The position numbers and the translations under genes were made by a program. Below are positions 26,583-35,180 of a DNA stretch of 46,735 bases, piece after piece. How positions within the stretch are numbered: the stretch's first letter is position 1; the number at the start of each line of letters is the position of its first letter. A model generated the notes under the pieces. It was not told where the DNA came from, did not search any database, and saw only the letters and a list, made by a program, of their open reading frames with translations. Source of the DNA: Bryobacterales bacterium (GTDB lineage: Bacteria; Acidobacteriota; Terriglobia; Bryobacterales; UBA6623); NCBI GenBank assembly GCA_028819575.1, contig JAPPLB010000160.1, positions 1 through 46,735 of the forward strand. The letters run 5' to 3'.

Positions 26583-26886
26583 TTGGTCGTTCCGGCTTGC
26601 GGTCCTGAGGGGCCGAGACTCTCGCCAGACCCGTGCACTTGATCCAACGCTTGAGTCCTCGGAGGAAATCGATCTTGCCGAGGGTTTTCATCACGTTCCT
26701 ACGGATCGGATAAGGCTTCCTCGATGGAAAACAAACGGTCTCTTTTTAACTCGATAGCTTATTCTCCCATGCCCCCTGACAAGACTACCGAATAGCGCTC
26801 AAAGATCATGTGGTGTTGGTGGCGGAGAGCAAACAGACATATCACCTGCCTGAAACACTGGAGTCAAGACTTCCCGGCTCGGCAGT
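26583..26886. other. Promoter-bearing gap between LarA and dehydrogenase operon
   Basis: Both neighbours are on the minus strand, so this gap should hold the promoter of the dehydrogenase operon. An AT-rich patch at 26740-26765 (minus strand GAATAAGCTATCGAGTTAAA) is the likeliest location, but no consensus -35/-10 pair is convincing. No gene, repeat or hairpin seen. Confidence 0.4.
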
Positions 26887-28176
26887 TCAGCCGACCAGGG
26901 CGGGCTCGGGGATGACCTGGGAGAAGACGTAAGGGCCTTCGGGGATAACGACCAGTGAGCTGCCGTCGGGCAGGCTCGCGGTGAGATCGTCGACTGCTTG
27001 TTGGGGATCGGCGAAGGCGGGTCCCCAAAGCTGTGACCGGTCTTCTTCGGCGACACCAGGCACGCAATAGGAGAGGTTCGTCTTTTGCGCCACCATCGCC
27101 AGCTTTTCCGCCTGCCATTGGTCGACGGTGACCGGTGCGTTCGTCAGCTCGTCCAGCAGGTCTTCCCAATGCAGCCCGCGCCGCACGAGCGCCGTGAACT
27201 CCGGGCTGCCGACGCCCTCACGGCAGGCGGCGGCGAGCAGGACCGCGCCGCCGGGCTTGACGATGTGGGAGGCCGCCGTGATGCCCTTGACCGCCTGATA
27301 GAACGTCAGATCGAGCGGATATCCTCCCGAAGTGGTGATCACCGCATCGGCGGGCTCCTCCAAAGTCGCCAAGGTGGACGAGCGCACGAATTCGACGCCG
27401 CGTGCGAAGGCCGTCTCCGGATCGCCCGCGAAGACGGCGGCGATTCCGCGATCACGGGTCAACGCCACGTCGACCATGAAATCGTGCCGGGCCATGGCCG
27501 CGATCTCACTGAGCTCGCGATGCAACGGGTTCTCGGGAAAAGAGCCCTCCACCGCACGGGGGTCTCTCATGAACAACGGGCTGTGGAGCCGCTTGATCGT
27601 CTTCTCGCCGGCCAAGCCGATCGAGATCAGCTTGCGCCCGCCCGAAAAACCGGCCATCAGATGCGGCTCGATGAACCCGAGGGTGATGTGGAGATCGGCT
27701 TCGACAAATCGCCGGTCCGTGAAGACGGGCGTTCCCGTAGCGGTTTCTCCCAGATAGGCCTGTTCGTCTTGCTGCTTGGCGCGATGGGAATCGACCGGAT
27801 GGCGGGCAAGGATCTCGGGGCCGACGATCTCGTTGAGCTCGCTTTCGGTCGCCTCCCGGTGGAGCCCGGTGGCGATGAGGATGCGGATCTCCGAGGAGGG
27901 TATCCCGGCCCGCTCGAGGGCGCCGATAACGACAGGCAGGACCGTACGGTTTGGAGCCGGGCGAGTGATGTCACAGACGGAGATCGCCGCCGAACGCTTG
28001 CCGGACGCCATTTGCTCGAGCGGCGGGCATCCGATCGGGTCCTCGAGCGCCGCTTCCAGCACCGGCTGAGGGTAGTCGAGGGCCTCCGCGAAGCGCGACT
28101 CCAGGACTTCAACGGACAGCCGGTCGGGCAGCTCGATCTCCGCGCCTGTCTTGTCGAAAGCGAGTGTTACCTTCAT
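26887..28176 (-). CDS. Lactate racemase LarA homologue (nickel-pincer family)
   Basis: A 429-residue cytoplasmic protein of the LarA family, which interconverts 2-hydroxy acids with a covalently bound nickel-pincer nucleotide. The key residues are kept: DITRP (Asp69, Arg72), GLHR (His106), and EPHLMAGFSGGRK with His172 and Lys182. They correspond to LarA His108, His174 and Lys184, each displaced by two. Family knowledge suggests substrates beyond lactate in many homologues, such as malate, phenyllactate or sugar acids. The cofactor-making genes larB, larC and larE are not in the window. It stands alone, 304 bp upstream in coordinate from the dehydrogenase operon and likely transcribed separately. 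Given the neighbours, a sugar acid or uronic acid substrate is plausible. Confidence 0.9.
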   Translation of the reverse strand: MKVTLAFDKTGAEIELPDRLSVEVLESRFAEALDYPQPVLEAALEDPIGCPPLEQMASGKRSAAISVCDITRPAPNRTVLPVVIGALERAGIPSSEIRILIATGLHREATESELNEIVGPEILARHPVDSHRAKQQDEQAYLGETATGTPVFTDRRFVEADLHITLGFIEPHLMAGFSGGRKLISIGLAGEKTIKRLHSPLFMRDPRAVEGSFPENPLHRELSEIAAMARHDFMVDVALTRDRGIAAVFAGDPETAFARGVEFVRSSTLATLEEPADAVITTSGGYPLDLTFYQAVKGITAASHIVKPGGAVLLAAACREGVGSPEFTALVRRGLHWEDLLDELTNAPVTVDQWQAEKLAMVAQKTNLSYCVPGVAEEDRSQLWGPAFADPQQAVDDLTASLPDGSSLVVIPEGPYVFSQVIPEPALVG

Positions 28177-28616
28177 CCAGCGGGCATCCTCGACACAAGG
28201 AACATGCTAACAGACGAGCCGCTCAGCTCTCCGCCGAACCGGGGCGCGGTCTGCATGCGCATTTCACCAACGTGGCCGCTCGAAAGTCGATGAGAAGCCC
28301 CTGCCTTGCAACCATCGGGCTCAGTGACTTTCTGCCTCTGTTTCTCACGGCCAAAGACAGGGTCTCGGACTGTTCTCACTACCCTGGCTGCATGGTAGGA
28401 TCGGTCCCATCACAGATGCGTACGAACGTGCCGGGGCGAGCCGGGTGACGCGTGATCTGCTGGCACGCAAGGGCTGTCGGTTGTCATTGTGCCGGGGCTG
28501 TCCGACTCCTGCGGCCGGAGATTTCAACAGCATTTACGATGTTGCGTCGGTATTTCGGTAAATAAAGATCAAGGGGGTCGAACCCCAACGCGCGGAGAGG
28601 TATTGGTCAATTCATC
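28177..28616. other. Divergent intergenic region, no gene seen
   Basis: The region lies between LarA (minus) and the Tat-exported esterase (plus), so it should hold both promoters. I see no consensus pair. A small hairpin GGGGGTCG-AACCCC lies at 28573-28587, just before the GGAGAGG at 28594-28600 that may serve the esterase, although its 16-bp spacing is long. Only very short open frames occur. Confidence 0.4.
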
Positions 28617-29774
28617 ATGTCTGCAAATCGACTGGAAGTCAGCGAGCGTCCTGAACAGTTCCCCACGGCTGAACCGCGAGTCTCCCATCCGCAACCGGTA
28701 AATCGCCGGCGCGCTTTTCTCGGGGTCCTCGGAGCCGGACTCTTGTTTTCGCCGGCGCAGCACGTGTTGCGTGCAGATGAGAGATGGTCCGGAAAACAAG
28801 GCGAGCCTCGTATCCCCAGGGACTTGAAGCCGCTCTATCCTCAAGACGTTCCCCCGGGGCAAGTCCGCGCCAAGCTGTATGAGCTGCTCGGGTGCGAACC
28901 GGTTCCCGGACAGGTGGCGTTCAAAACCGGCGAAACCGAGACGACGGACGACGGACTACGGCTGACGAAGCTGACCTACCGGAACGCTTTGGGAGAAGAA
29001 GTCCCGGGGGTCTTGACAATGCCTGTGGACGCAAGTCCGCGGTCGATGGCCGGTATCGTCTGCATGCCCGGCACCAGCGGAAGCGTCGAGCGGCTCGTCG
29101 ATCCGGAGTTTCGGCGGGCCCAGCCCGGCAGGGGACCGCTGATCGGCTGGGGGAGAGAGCTGGCTCGGCGAGGCTTCGTTACCTTGTCCGTCACACTGCG
29201 CGGAACCACCGCACGACACATCAGCAGTAACCACTGGCAAAAGCACATACGGTTCCTGGCCCCCTATGGCCGCGGCTTCATGGGAGTGATGGTGGACGAG
29301 GCGCTGCGCGCGGCAAGGATTCTCTCCGTTACCGATTCCGTCGACCCGAAACGGATCGGGCTGACGGGGATGTCGCTGGGAGGGAACGCCGCCTGGTATG
29401 CCATGGCGTGCGATCCCACGATTCGCGCCGCCGTGCCCGTGTGCGGCTCGGTGGGCAGCATGGCCATCGGTATCCACGAAGGGGACGTGGAACGGCACAG
29501 CTCCTACTGGTACATTCCCCATTTGCTGCGCTATTTCGATCACCCGCGGATTGTCGCTGAGTGCATCACTCCACGCCCATTCCTGTCGATTGCTCCAACC
29601 GAGGATGAGGATATGCCACGAGCAGGCGTGGACGAAATGATCCGTGTCGTCAAGCCCGCTTACAACGAGGCAGGATACCCGGACCGTTTCAAAGTGCATC
29701 AGCCGCCTGGGCGCCACGTCTACAAGAAGCAGTACTTCGAGTGGATGGCGGAGTGGTTCCGTCAGCATTGCTGA
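28617..29774 (+). CDS. Tat-exported alpha/beta-hydrolase (acetyl-xylan-esterase-like)
   Basis: A 385-residue exported esterase-like protein. The signal is Tat-type: VNRRRAFLGVLGAGLLF (residues 28-44) in an unusually long n-region. The mature part has the alpha/beta-hydrolase fold with the nucleophile elbow GMSLGG near residue 251, an acidic residue in IAPTEDED and a likely catalytic His in PPGRHVY. The family is typical of acetyl-xylan esterases and related deacylases of Acidobacteriota and Planctomycetes. It probably complements the other hydrolase/deacetylase set nearby, acting on acylated polysaccharides outside the cytoplasm. A start further downstream is possible, because the first 27 residues are not needed for the signal. 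The next gene downstream, a 46-aa membrane protein, begins 144 bp later. Confidence 0.87.
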   Translation: MSANRLEVSERPEQFPTAEPRVSHPQPVNRRRAFLGVLGAGLLFSPAQHVLRADERWSGKQGEPRIPRDLKPLYPQDVPPGQVRAKLYELLGCEPVPGQVAFKTGETETTDDGLRLTKLTYRNALGEEVPGVLTMPVDASPRSMAGIVCMPGTSGSVERLVDPEFRRAQPGRGPLIGWGRELARRGFVTLSVTLRGTTARHISSNHWQKHIRFLAPYGRGFMGVMVDEALRAARILSVTDSVDPKRIGLTGMSLGGNAAWYAMACDPTIRAAVPVCGSVGSMAIGIHEGDVERHSSYWYIPHLLRYFDHPRIVAECITPRPFLSIAPTEDEDMPRAGVDEMIRVVKPAYNEAGYPDRFKVHQPPGRHVYKKQYFEWMAEWFRQHC

Positions 29775-29917
29775 TTTCGCGTCGGCGCCTGTCCACAACG
29801 CGAATGAGAAAGGAAAGCACACTATCCGGCAACAAGAGTATTTGTATTTGGGGATAGCTGCCCCCGATCGGCCCCGCGAACGGATCTGATTAACGCTTCG
29901 GAGCAGGAGGAGACGGC

Positions 29918-30058
29918 ATGGAAACATTTGGGATTGTAGGGTTCTCATTAGGGACCGTGGGGTTCATTTTCGCCATGACCGCTTTGAACAAAATCTCCAA
30001 GTTGGAGAAACAACTGAAAGAAACAGGAGTGCTGGACAAAGAGTACAAATCAGACTGA
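29918..30058 (+). CDS. Small membrane protein (46 aa) with charged tail
   Basis: Short open frame of 46 codons preceded by an excellent ribosome-binding site, AGGAGG ending 7 bp before ATG. The product starts METFGIVGFSLGTVGFIFAM, one hydrophobic helix with a GxxxG-like glycine pattern (residues 4-22). A Lys/Glu-rich amphipathic stretch (KISKLEKQLKETG) follows that could form a short coiled coil in the cytoplasm. This layout (one helix plus basic/acidic coiled tail) recurs in many small bacterial membrane proteins of unknown role. Base composition is visibly lower in GC than its neighbours. It stands alone between the esterase and a convergent MFS gene. Confidence 0.72.
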   Translation: METFGIVGFSLGTVGFIFAMTALNKISKLEKQLKETGVLDKEYKSD

Positions 30059-30469
30059 GAGAAGAAGGGTCGTGCTGGTTTTCCCATTGAACGGTCTGAG
30101 CAATGGTGTTGCCTGAGTGTCCCGAAGTATAGGTGTATATAGAGTGTAGGTGTATATAGAGTGCTCGGCGCGAACGGTCGGAATCAGAAGGCGGATTGGT
30201 TTCCCGCCGAAGAGAGGGGGTGGTTTGTGGGATGGGAGCATCGGGTATATACGCGATGCGGCGACCGTTTTCATCCCGTTCTCCAGTGATGAGGATTCCT
30301 CACTAACAGCAGAGTGCGGTACGGATAGATCGCGGGACAATGCACACACAACGAGCACCTTCTCGAAGTGGAGTACCCGCGGATGTCGGTGATCATGGTT
30401 GGGGAGAGTACCCATTTGCGGTCTTGGATGACCCGGACGGGGTTCTTCAGCCTTGGGACATTCTTCCTT
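30059..30469. other. Convergent intergenic region with tandem 17-mer
   Basis: The region lies between the 46-aa protein gene (plus) and the MFS gene (minus). It contains the perfect 17-bp tandem duplication at 30130-30163 and an otherwise unremarkable sequence with several short overlapping open frames. No terminator with a T-run is evident, and none of the frames looks protein-like. Confidence 0.5.
30130..30163. repeat. Perfect 17-bp tandem duplication
   Basis: TAGGTGTATATAGAGTG occurs twice head to tail (30130-30146 and 30147-30163) without a mismatch. It is AT-rich in otherwise GC-rich DNA. It lies in the convergent gap downstream of the 46-aa protein gene. The lack of mismatches suggests a recent duplication or a variable-number locus. 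Confidence 0.9.
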
Positions 30470-31798
30470 TCACTCCCGACTTGTGGCCTGATCCTTCCCC
30501 TCCATTTCCTCCCGGAACGGATCGAGCTTGTCGGCACGGGTCCTCATGACCAGCCAGATCGAGATTGCCGCTGTCAATAGCCCGAAAATGAAGCTGGCTG
30601 GGAATCCGAAATTGTCGGCCAGGGCGCCATGGGTGGCCGGAGCAAAGCTCGATGCCGGCGCACTGAGGTTCAGCAGCGTGAGATTGCTGGGTCCGGCGGC
30701 CACCGGCGAGATCACGGCCCCGAAATTGGGCATGTAGGCCCCTCCAAGCTCCCCCGCTCCCATGAATCCAAAGGCCAGCAGGTACGGATAGCCCGGCACC
30801 ACCCATGCCCACAGGATGCCGGCCGCCAACAGGCCGATGGTGGCCATCGCCCCGGCCCGCAGGCCGTAACGCAAGGAAAGTTGCCCCAGAAAATATCCGC
30901 CAACCGCCTTGAAACCAAAGCGAAGCGCCATCATCAGCCCGGCAAAGTCTTTCGAGTCCCTCCCCAGCGTGACTTTGGAGTAGAGCGAAAGATTCGGGAG
31001 CGTGTTCAGACTGCAGTGCCACAGCCAGTACCCAAGCCACAACAGACCAAGCGAGCGGGAGGAGGCGAAGTCCCGGATTCTCATGAGCCAATAACCGAAG
31101 AAAGGCTTGCGGGGCTTGTCTGCCACTGCAGCCAGCCGATAGCCGCGCACCAGCTTGGCGCGCATCACGATGCAGGGCGCCGCCATCAGGTAAAGGAGCG
31201 CAAAGTCATAGGGGAACGAGATGCCGGGAATGCCCGGATAGAGAATGTACTGGGCTCCCAACGAGCCGAGCACGGCTGACAAGGGACCGTAGGAGTAGGT
31301 CAGTTTCATCGCCCGCACGCGCCCATCAACGGTCGTGCCCCGCGTCAAACACTGGAACTGGAAGACCTGTGTCAGTGACCCGGAGAATCCCTGCAACAGC
31401 CCCTGCATCATCAACGCCCCAACGACGACATTACCGGGCAGGGGAAGAATAAGCGTCAGGAAAACCAGGAACAGCAAAGAGGCGGTCGCGACCGTGGCCC
31501 ATACGACCACGGAACGCTCGTGCCGGTGGGGGACCAGCCAAGCTCCCAACAGGGGAGCCACTTGCCCGACTTGGTAAAAGCTGAGCGGCAGATTGGCGAC
31601 GGTCGCACTCGTCCCGAGCTTGTCGCAAAGAGCCGCCTGCACCAAGCCGATGTAGGCGACGGGCGCCGAGAAGTACATCAGGAGTTGACCGTACAAGAAG
31701 ATCCGGCCATTGTGGCGGTTCATCTCCTCGGTGATCGGTCCCTTCGCCGAAGTCGATTCCCGTGAGGGACGGTGCGAGGCCGAGGAATGATTCTCCAT
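30470..31798 (-). CDS. MFS transporter
   Basis: A 442-residue major facilitator superfamily permease with about 12 hydrophobic segments. Recognisable features are a first helix after RIFLYGQLLMYF, a long central loop near residues 205-235 (RGYRLAAVADKPRKPFFGYW), and a loop-8/9 segment RYGLRAGAMATIG resembling the MFS A-like motif. I cannot name a substrate; the overall sequence is not typical of the sugar-proton symporters I can recall. The N-terminal 20 residues before the first helix are polar; ATG at 31798 is taken as start, with another 8 codons upstream. It is separated from the minus-strand membrane gene pair at 31950-32799 by about 150 bp. Confidence 0.85.
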   Translation of the reverse strand: MENHSSASHRPSRESTSAKGPITEEMNRHNGRIFLYGQLLMYFSAPVAYIGLVQAALCDKLGTSATVANLPLSFYQVGQVAPLLGAWLVPHRHERSVVVWATVATASLLFLVFLTLILPLPGNVVVGALMMQGLLQGFSGSLTQVFQFQCLTRGTTVDGRVRAMKLTYSYGPLSAVLGSLGAQYILYPGIPGISFPYDFALLYLMAAPCIVMRAKLVRGYRLAAVADKPRKPFFGYWLMRIRDFASSRSLGLLWLGYWLWHCSLNTLPNLSLYSKVTLGRDSKDFAGLMMALRFGFKAVGGYFLGQLSLRYGLRAGAMATIGLLAAGILWAWVVPGYPYLLAFGFMGAGELGGAYMPNFGAVISPVAAGPSNLTLLNLSAPASSFAPATHGALADNFGFPASFIFGLLTAAISIWLVMRTRADKLDPFREEMEGKDQATSRE

Positions 31799-31949
31799 GC
31801 TGCTGCTATCCCGCGAACGCAAGCACGCCCAGGCCTGCGGCGCGGCCTTTCGTTGCCTGTCTCAGAAACCCGTGCGCGGCTGAACGATTCCGTCGCACAG
31901 CGGCATCACTCCACGCCGCAACACCTGTCGGCCCGGACAGGCCTTGGTT

Positions 31950-32111
31950 TCATGCAACGCGGGCTAAGACTACGTCGCGGATCAGGCCGATTAGCGGAGA
32001 GAAGAATAGCAGAAGAGCCGCGAGCATGACGTTGCCAATTCGACAAGTGAATCGTGCGACGGTCGCCACAGATAGAAACAGAAGCTTTCCGATGAGGACG
32101 CCAGCTATCAC
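31950..32111 (-). CDS. Small two-helix membrane protein (53 aa)
   Basis: A 53-codon frame starting with GTG, beginning 22 bp after the stop of the HExxH membrane protein on the same strand. The product has two hydrophobic helices, AGVLIGKLLFLSVATVA (about 3-19) and VMLAALLLFFSPLIGLI (about 28-44), joined by a basic loop RFTCRIG, and ends RDVVLARVA. The ordered hydrophobic pattern in GC-rich DNA and the position right behind a membrane-protein gene support coding. I see no strong ribosome-binding site, so translation may depend on coupling. Family unknown. It could instead be the displaced C-terminus of the upstream protein after a frameshift, since it reads on in another frame. Confidence 0.5.
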   Translation of the reverse strand: MIAGVLIGKLLFLSVATVARFTCRIGNVMLAALLLFFSPLIGLIRDVVLARVA

Positions 32112-32133
32112 GACAGGGTATTGAGGATAACGC

Positions 32134-32799
32134 CTATGGGAGCAGCAACGGACCTAGAGCGACCTGATAGACCGCCACACCCATACCCATTCCTGCGACC
32201 ATGGACATGATGGCCGTCCAGCGCTGATCGCGTGGAAAATACCTTGCCAGCCACATCGATGACCCGATGAGGACAATGATCCCCGGCAATGTTAGGACAC
32301 CAAGCGGAACGCTGGTCAACATTGACAGGACACATTCGTCACATCCGCTTCGCACCGAAGCGCCAAACGCGTCAAGCAGGAATACTGACACCGGACCCAC
32401 GATACGCAGGTTGGAGAGATACCCGAGCGCCACCAACAACGGGTGAGCGCGCCACTTCGCGCATAGACAGCAACACGCGATCACGACGCTATAGGTAGCC
32501 ACTAAGCCCATGCCGAATCCTGCTGCGACTCCCCACAGCGGGGCCAACTCAGCGGCAGCCGAGAATTCACCGTCCATCACGAACTGAATGAACGCACCGC
32601 TCTCACTCCAGCCCGCAGAACTGTAGTGCAACTTCGCTTCCGGCAATCCAAGTGCCCAGAAGACAAGGAAATGACCCATCTCATGCGAGAGAACCGCCAC
32701 CGGGGCCGCGGCGGCGGCGCTCAAGAACCATCGAAGTGCAATACGCGCTCGTGAATCGTGTTCCTGTTCCTCGCCCGCGAACTCCATGCTTGTCGTCAC
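32134..32799 (-). CDS. Polytopic membrane protein with HExxH motif (M50-like)
   Basis: A 221-residue membrane protein with about six hydrophobic segments. The second half of the first segment carries HEMGH (His39, Glu40, His43), the zinc-binding motif of intramembrane site-2-type metalloproteases. A later stretch, NLRIVGPVSVFLLDA (residues 130-144), sits where M50 enzymes have their NxxPxxxLDG motif, with Asp143 as possible third ligand, but the match is loose. It is shorter than typical RseP or SpoIVFB proteins and has no PDZ or CBS domain. Function is probably membrane proteolysis, substrate unknown; a non-catalytic relative is possible. The GTG start given is four codons before ATG (32787). 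Confidence 0.7.
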   Translation of the reverse strand: MTTSMEFAGEEQEHDSRARIALRWFLSAAAAAPVAVLSHEMGHFLVFWALGLPEAKLHYSSAGWSESGAFIQFVMDGEFSAAAELAPLWGVAAGFGMGLVATYSVVIACCCLCAKWRAHPLLVALGYLSNLRIVGPVSVFLLDAFGASVRSGCDECVLSMLTSVPLGVLTLPGIIVLIGSSMWLARYFPRDQRWTAIMSMVAGMGMGVAVYQVALGPLLLP

Positions 32800-33311
32800 C
32801 TTGTAAGCCTGCTCGCCAAGGCCCCACAGATGTAATCCCTCGGTTCCCGTTTCGACTCTAGCAGATGGTGAAATCGCGAAGTTTCGTCGATTCGGAGTAG
32901 AACTACCGGCTTGCTTGCACCTCGACTGTGTGTCTGTCGGCGGCTGACCGGAGTGAGACGGGCCGCAACCTCGTCCCTGCTACCGGCTACGGCTCACGCT
33001 CGTCCGCAGCCGCTCTCGACGCTGTAAGCTTCGGCCTGACCTAAGCTGCTGCGTTGTACTGATGCACTCCCCGACCGTAGGTATAACTCGCACTGAAGTC
33101 AAACTGTGCGTTGCCGTGTTCGGCGATCAGTCGATGCTATCGGTGGACGGCGCCGGCCTCGATTTGACAAGGGTTTCCGTCGAAGCAGCTGTTAAAGTCC
33201 GGTTGTTCAAATAGCCCTTTGGCGTCTTGCGAAGAAGCCGCGGTCACCGTCATAAATGACCGGCAGCGGTTACTTCAATTATCCTGATTCATCAGAAATA
33301 CCGGAGCCATC
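32800..33311. other. 0.5-kb intergenic region, no strong gene
   Basis: The gap is divergent between the HExxH membrane protein (minus) and the 200-aa unknown (plus). A 50-codon frame from ATG 33062 to TAG 33214 is open but has no ribosome-binding site, and I regard it as probable chance. TTGACA at 33164 lacks a convincing -10 at the right distance. An imperfect hairpin GGTCACC...ATGACC lies around 33242-33262, shortly before the unknown gene. Confidence 0.4.
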
Positions 33312-33914
33312 ATGTTTCATCTCGACAGCTACAGCTCGAAGATCCAGTCCATCCTGCGGCCGTATGAAGCCGGCCGGCGCCTCATGCCGCTGGCGCCACA
33401 CAGCCCACTGCAGGGCGAAGGGCTCGACCTGCTCGAGAACACGAGCGTCGACGAGATGTTTGACGGAGCGCCGATCACGGCGCCCGACTTTGCCGAATGC
33501 GTACGCAGCGCTCTGTTCCTGTACTTTTCTGATCTCGACCGCTCGCACAAGATCTCCCAAAAAGTTCCCTCGACCACGGGCAGCTACTGGCACGGCATCA
33601 TGCACCGCCAGGAACCCGACTTCAGCAACTCGAAATACTGGTTCCGCAAAGTTTCCCATCACGAGGTCTTTCCGGCGGTTCGAGCAGCGGTCCTGGAGCA
33701 ATGGTCAGCCGCCGCCGGCGAAGAAGGCGCGACGCGGTTGCTGGTGGCGTCACGGAGCAGCCCTCAATGGGACCCCTTCTGGTTCATCGACCAATGCGAG
33801 GCCGTACGGCTCGGTGACGCTTCCGAGCTTGAGGCGCCCCTCAAGGCAGCCCAGCTTATCGAGTGGCAGATCCTGTTCGATTACTGCTGCCGAAAGGCTG
33901 TCGCGGCAAACTGA
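33312..33914 (+). CDS. Conserved-looking protein of unknown function (200 aa)
   Basis: A 200-residue soluble protein with no signal or membrane segment. The central motif YWHGIMHRQEPDFSNSKYW (about residues 93-111) is rich in His, Trp, Tyr and Asp in a way that suggests a conserved active or binding site. I recall similar strings in unannotated proteins of Acidobacteriota and Planctomycetes but know no function. A later segment DPFWFIDQCE and a final helix ending CCRKAVAAN complete it. ATG at 33312 is at the start of the coherent sequence; an overlapping frame (33256-34008) is longer but lacks protein-like order. It lies 195 bp before the PhyH gene on the same strand. Confidence 0.72.
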   Translation: MFHLDSYSSKIQSILRPYEAGRRLMPLAPHSPLQGEGLDLLENTSVDEMFDGAPITAPDFAECVRSALFLYFSDLDRSHKISQKVPSTTGSYWHGIMHRQEPDFSNSKYWFRKVSHHEVFPAVRAAVLEQWSAAAGEEGATRLLVASRSSPQWDPFWFIDQCEAVRLGDASELEAPLKAAQLIEWQILFDYCCRKAVAAN

Positions 33915-34109
33915 ACCGCACCCCGACCACGAGTGGGCCGATGCCGTGAATGAAGCGGAAGGCGTCGACATGATGCTGCTCCTCTTGCTTGTGACCCACC
34001 CCGTTTGAGAACTCGTTGACACTAGTAGGAACCCTCTGCTCGGGCGCTCGCTTCCTTGTAGTCCGAACATGTCGTAAGTTACAAAGGAGAGAGGGAAGAC
34101 GCGATACAC

Positions 34110-34901
34110 ATGAACGATCTCACGACCCTTCGGCAGCAGCTAACTGACAAGGGGTGCTGCGATCTGGGAAAACTGATTCCTTCAGACCAGATCGACCGGG
34201 TCCGGCGGGAAGTCACCCGTGACGTTTGGTCTCACAGCCTCAAAGAGAGGCCGAAGGGGTACGTGCCGGGATTTCTGCGCTTCAATCAATCGCTCGCTCC
34301 GTATCTGACACATCCACGCTTGATCGGACTGGCGGAGTCCGTTCTCGGACCGCATGTTCGCATCTCGATGTTCACGGGATCGGTCAACGCTCCCGGTCTG
34401 ACGCGTGGCCGGCTCCATGCCGATTGGCCGTTCAACCAGCGCAGCCGGGCGCATGTTCCCGCCCCCTATCCCGACGCCGTGTTCCATCTGGTCACCTTTT
34501 GGATGTTGACGGATTTCCGGCCCGAAAACGGCGCGACGATCATCGTGCCCGGCAGCCATAAGAAGGGCTGGAATCCCAGCGCCGATGACCATGCCGACAA
34601 GCCCCATCCCGGCGAGACCCGCTTGATCGGGGAAGCCGGAACGGTGGTCGTTTTTGACGCTAGGCTCTGGCACGCCGAAGCGCCCAACGTGAGCACCGAG
34701 GAAAGAGTATCCGTCATCGTTCGATTCGCACCCTGGTGGCTGAATCTCGATACGTTGCGGCCCGGAACGGTCGATCATCGCAACATCGTGGAAGCCAACA
34801 AAGGCGCGGATTCGACCGTTCCCGCTCTGCCGCGGGACGTCTACGAACGGCTGCCCCAGGACGTGAAACCGTTGCTGCAGTACTCCGTCCAGGGGAACTA
34901 G
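34110..34901 (+). CDS. Phytanoyl-CoA dioxygenase (PhyH) family protein
   Basis: A 263-residue Fe(II)/2-oxoglutarate dioxygenase-like protein of the PhyH family. The iron-binding facial triad is present: His103 and Asp105 in LHADWPFNQ and the distal His188 in ARLWHAE. Arg205 in VIVRFAPWW is suited to bind 2-oxoglutarate. A loop with VPGSHKKGW is typical of the fold. Bacterial PhyH proteins hydroxylate or oxidise small molecules such as hydroxyectoine precursors, phosphonates and halogenation substrates; nothing here points to one. It is a stand-alone gene with a purine-rich GGAGAGAGGGAAG about 12 bp before ATG, upstream of the Gfo/Idh/MocA gene. Confidence 0.88.
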   Translation: MNDLTTLRQQLTDKGCCDLGKLIPSDQIDRVRREVTRDVWSHSLKERPKGYVPGFLRFNQSLAPYLTHPRLIGLAESVLGPHVRISMFTGSVNAPGLTRGRLHADWPFNQRSRAHVPAPYPDAVFHLVTFWMLTDFRPENGATIIVPGSHKKGWNPSADDHADKPHPGETRLIGEAGTVVVFDARLWHAEAPNVSTEERVSVIVRFAPWWLNLDTLRPGTVDHRNIVEANKGADSTVPALPRDVYERLPQDVKPLLQYSVQGN

Positions 34902-35180
34902 GAGTGGCGCCACTACACCTGGGAAAAGCACAGCCCAGGCAAGCCGACCCCCATCAGCAAAGGGGGTGGCATCCCACTGCGATTGTTCCCCCAAACCCTT
35001 CTCTGATAAGGCATTACGTTTCACGCCATCGTCCCAAGGCGAGATGCAAGCCAGCCGCAAGGCGGAAGTCGGGTTTGAGCGGCGGCGTTCGCGGCTATTG
35101 TCCGAGCGCGTCCTCGATTAGCAGAATCACTCAACCCTGTAGACTGGAATCGGATTGTCCAGCGAGGGTGAGTGAGACAG

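Noticed and set aside
27085-28293. 402-codon plus-strand frame opposite LarA
   Set aside because: It is antisense to a protein with all LarA active-site residues; no independent support.
33062-33214. 50-codon plus-strand frame in the divergent gap
   Set aside because: No ribosome-binding site and no recognisable pattern. Chance open frames of this length are expected here.
33256-34008. 250-codon frame overlapping the 200-aa unknown gene
   Set aside because: It lies in another frame of the same strand, with Arg/Ser/Pro-rich random-looking sequence. The 33312 frame has the ordered, motif-bearing protein.
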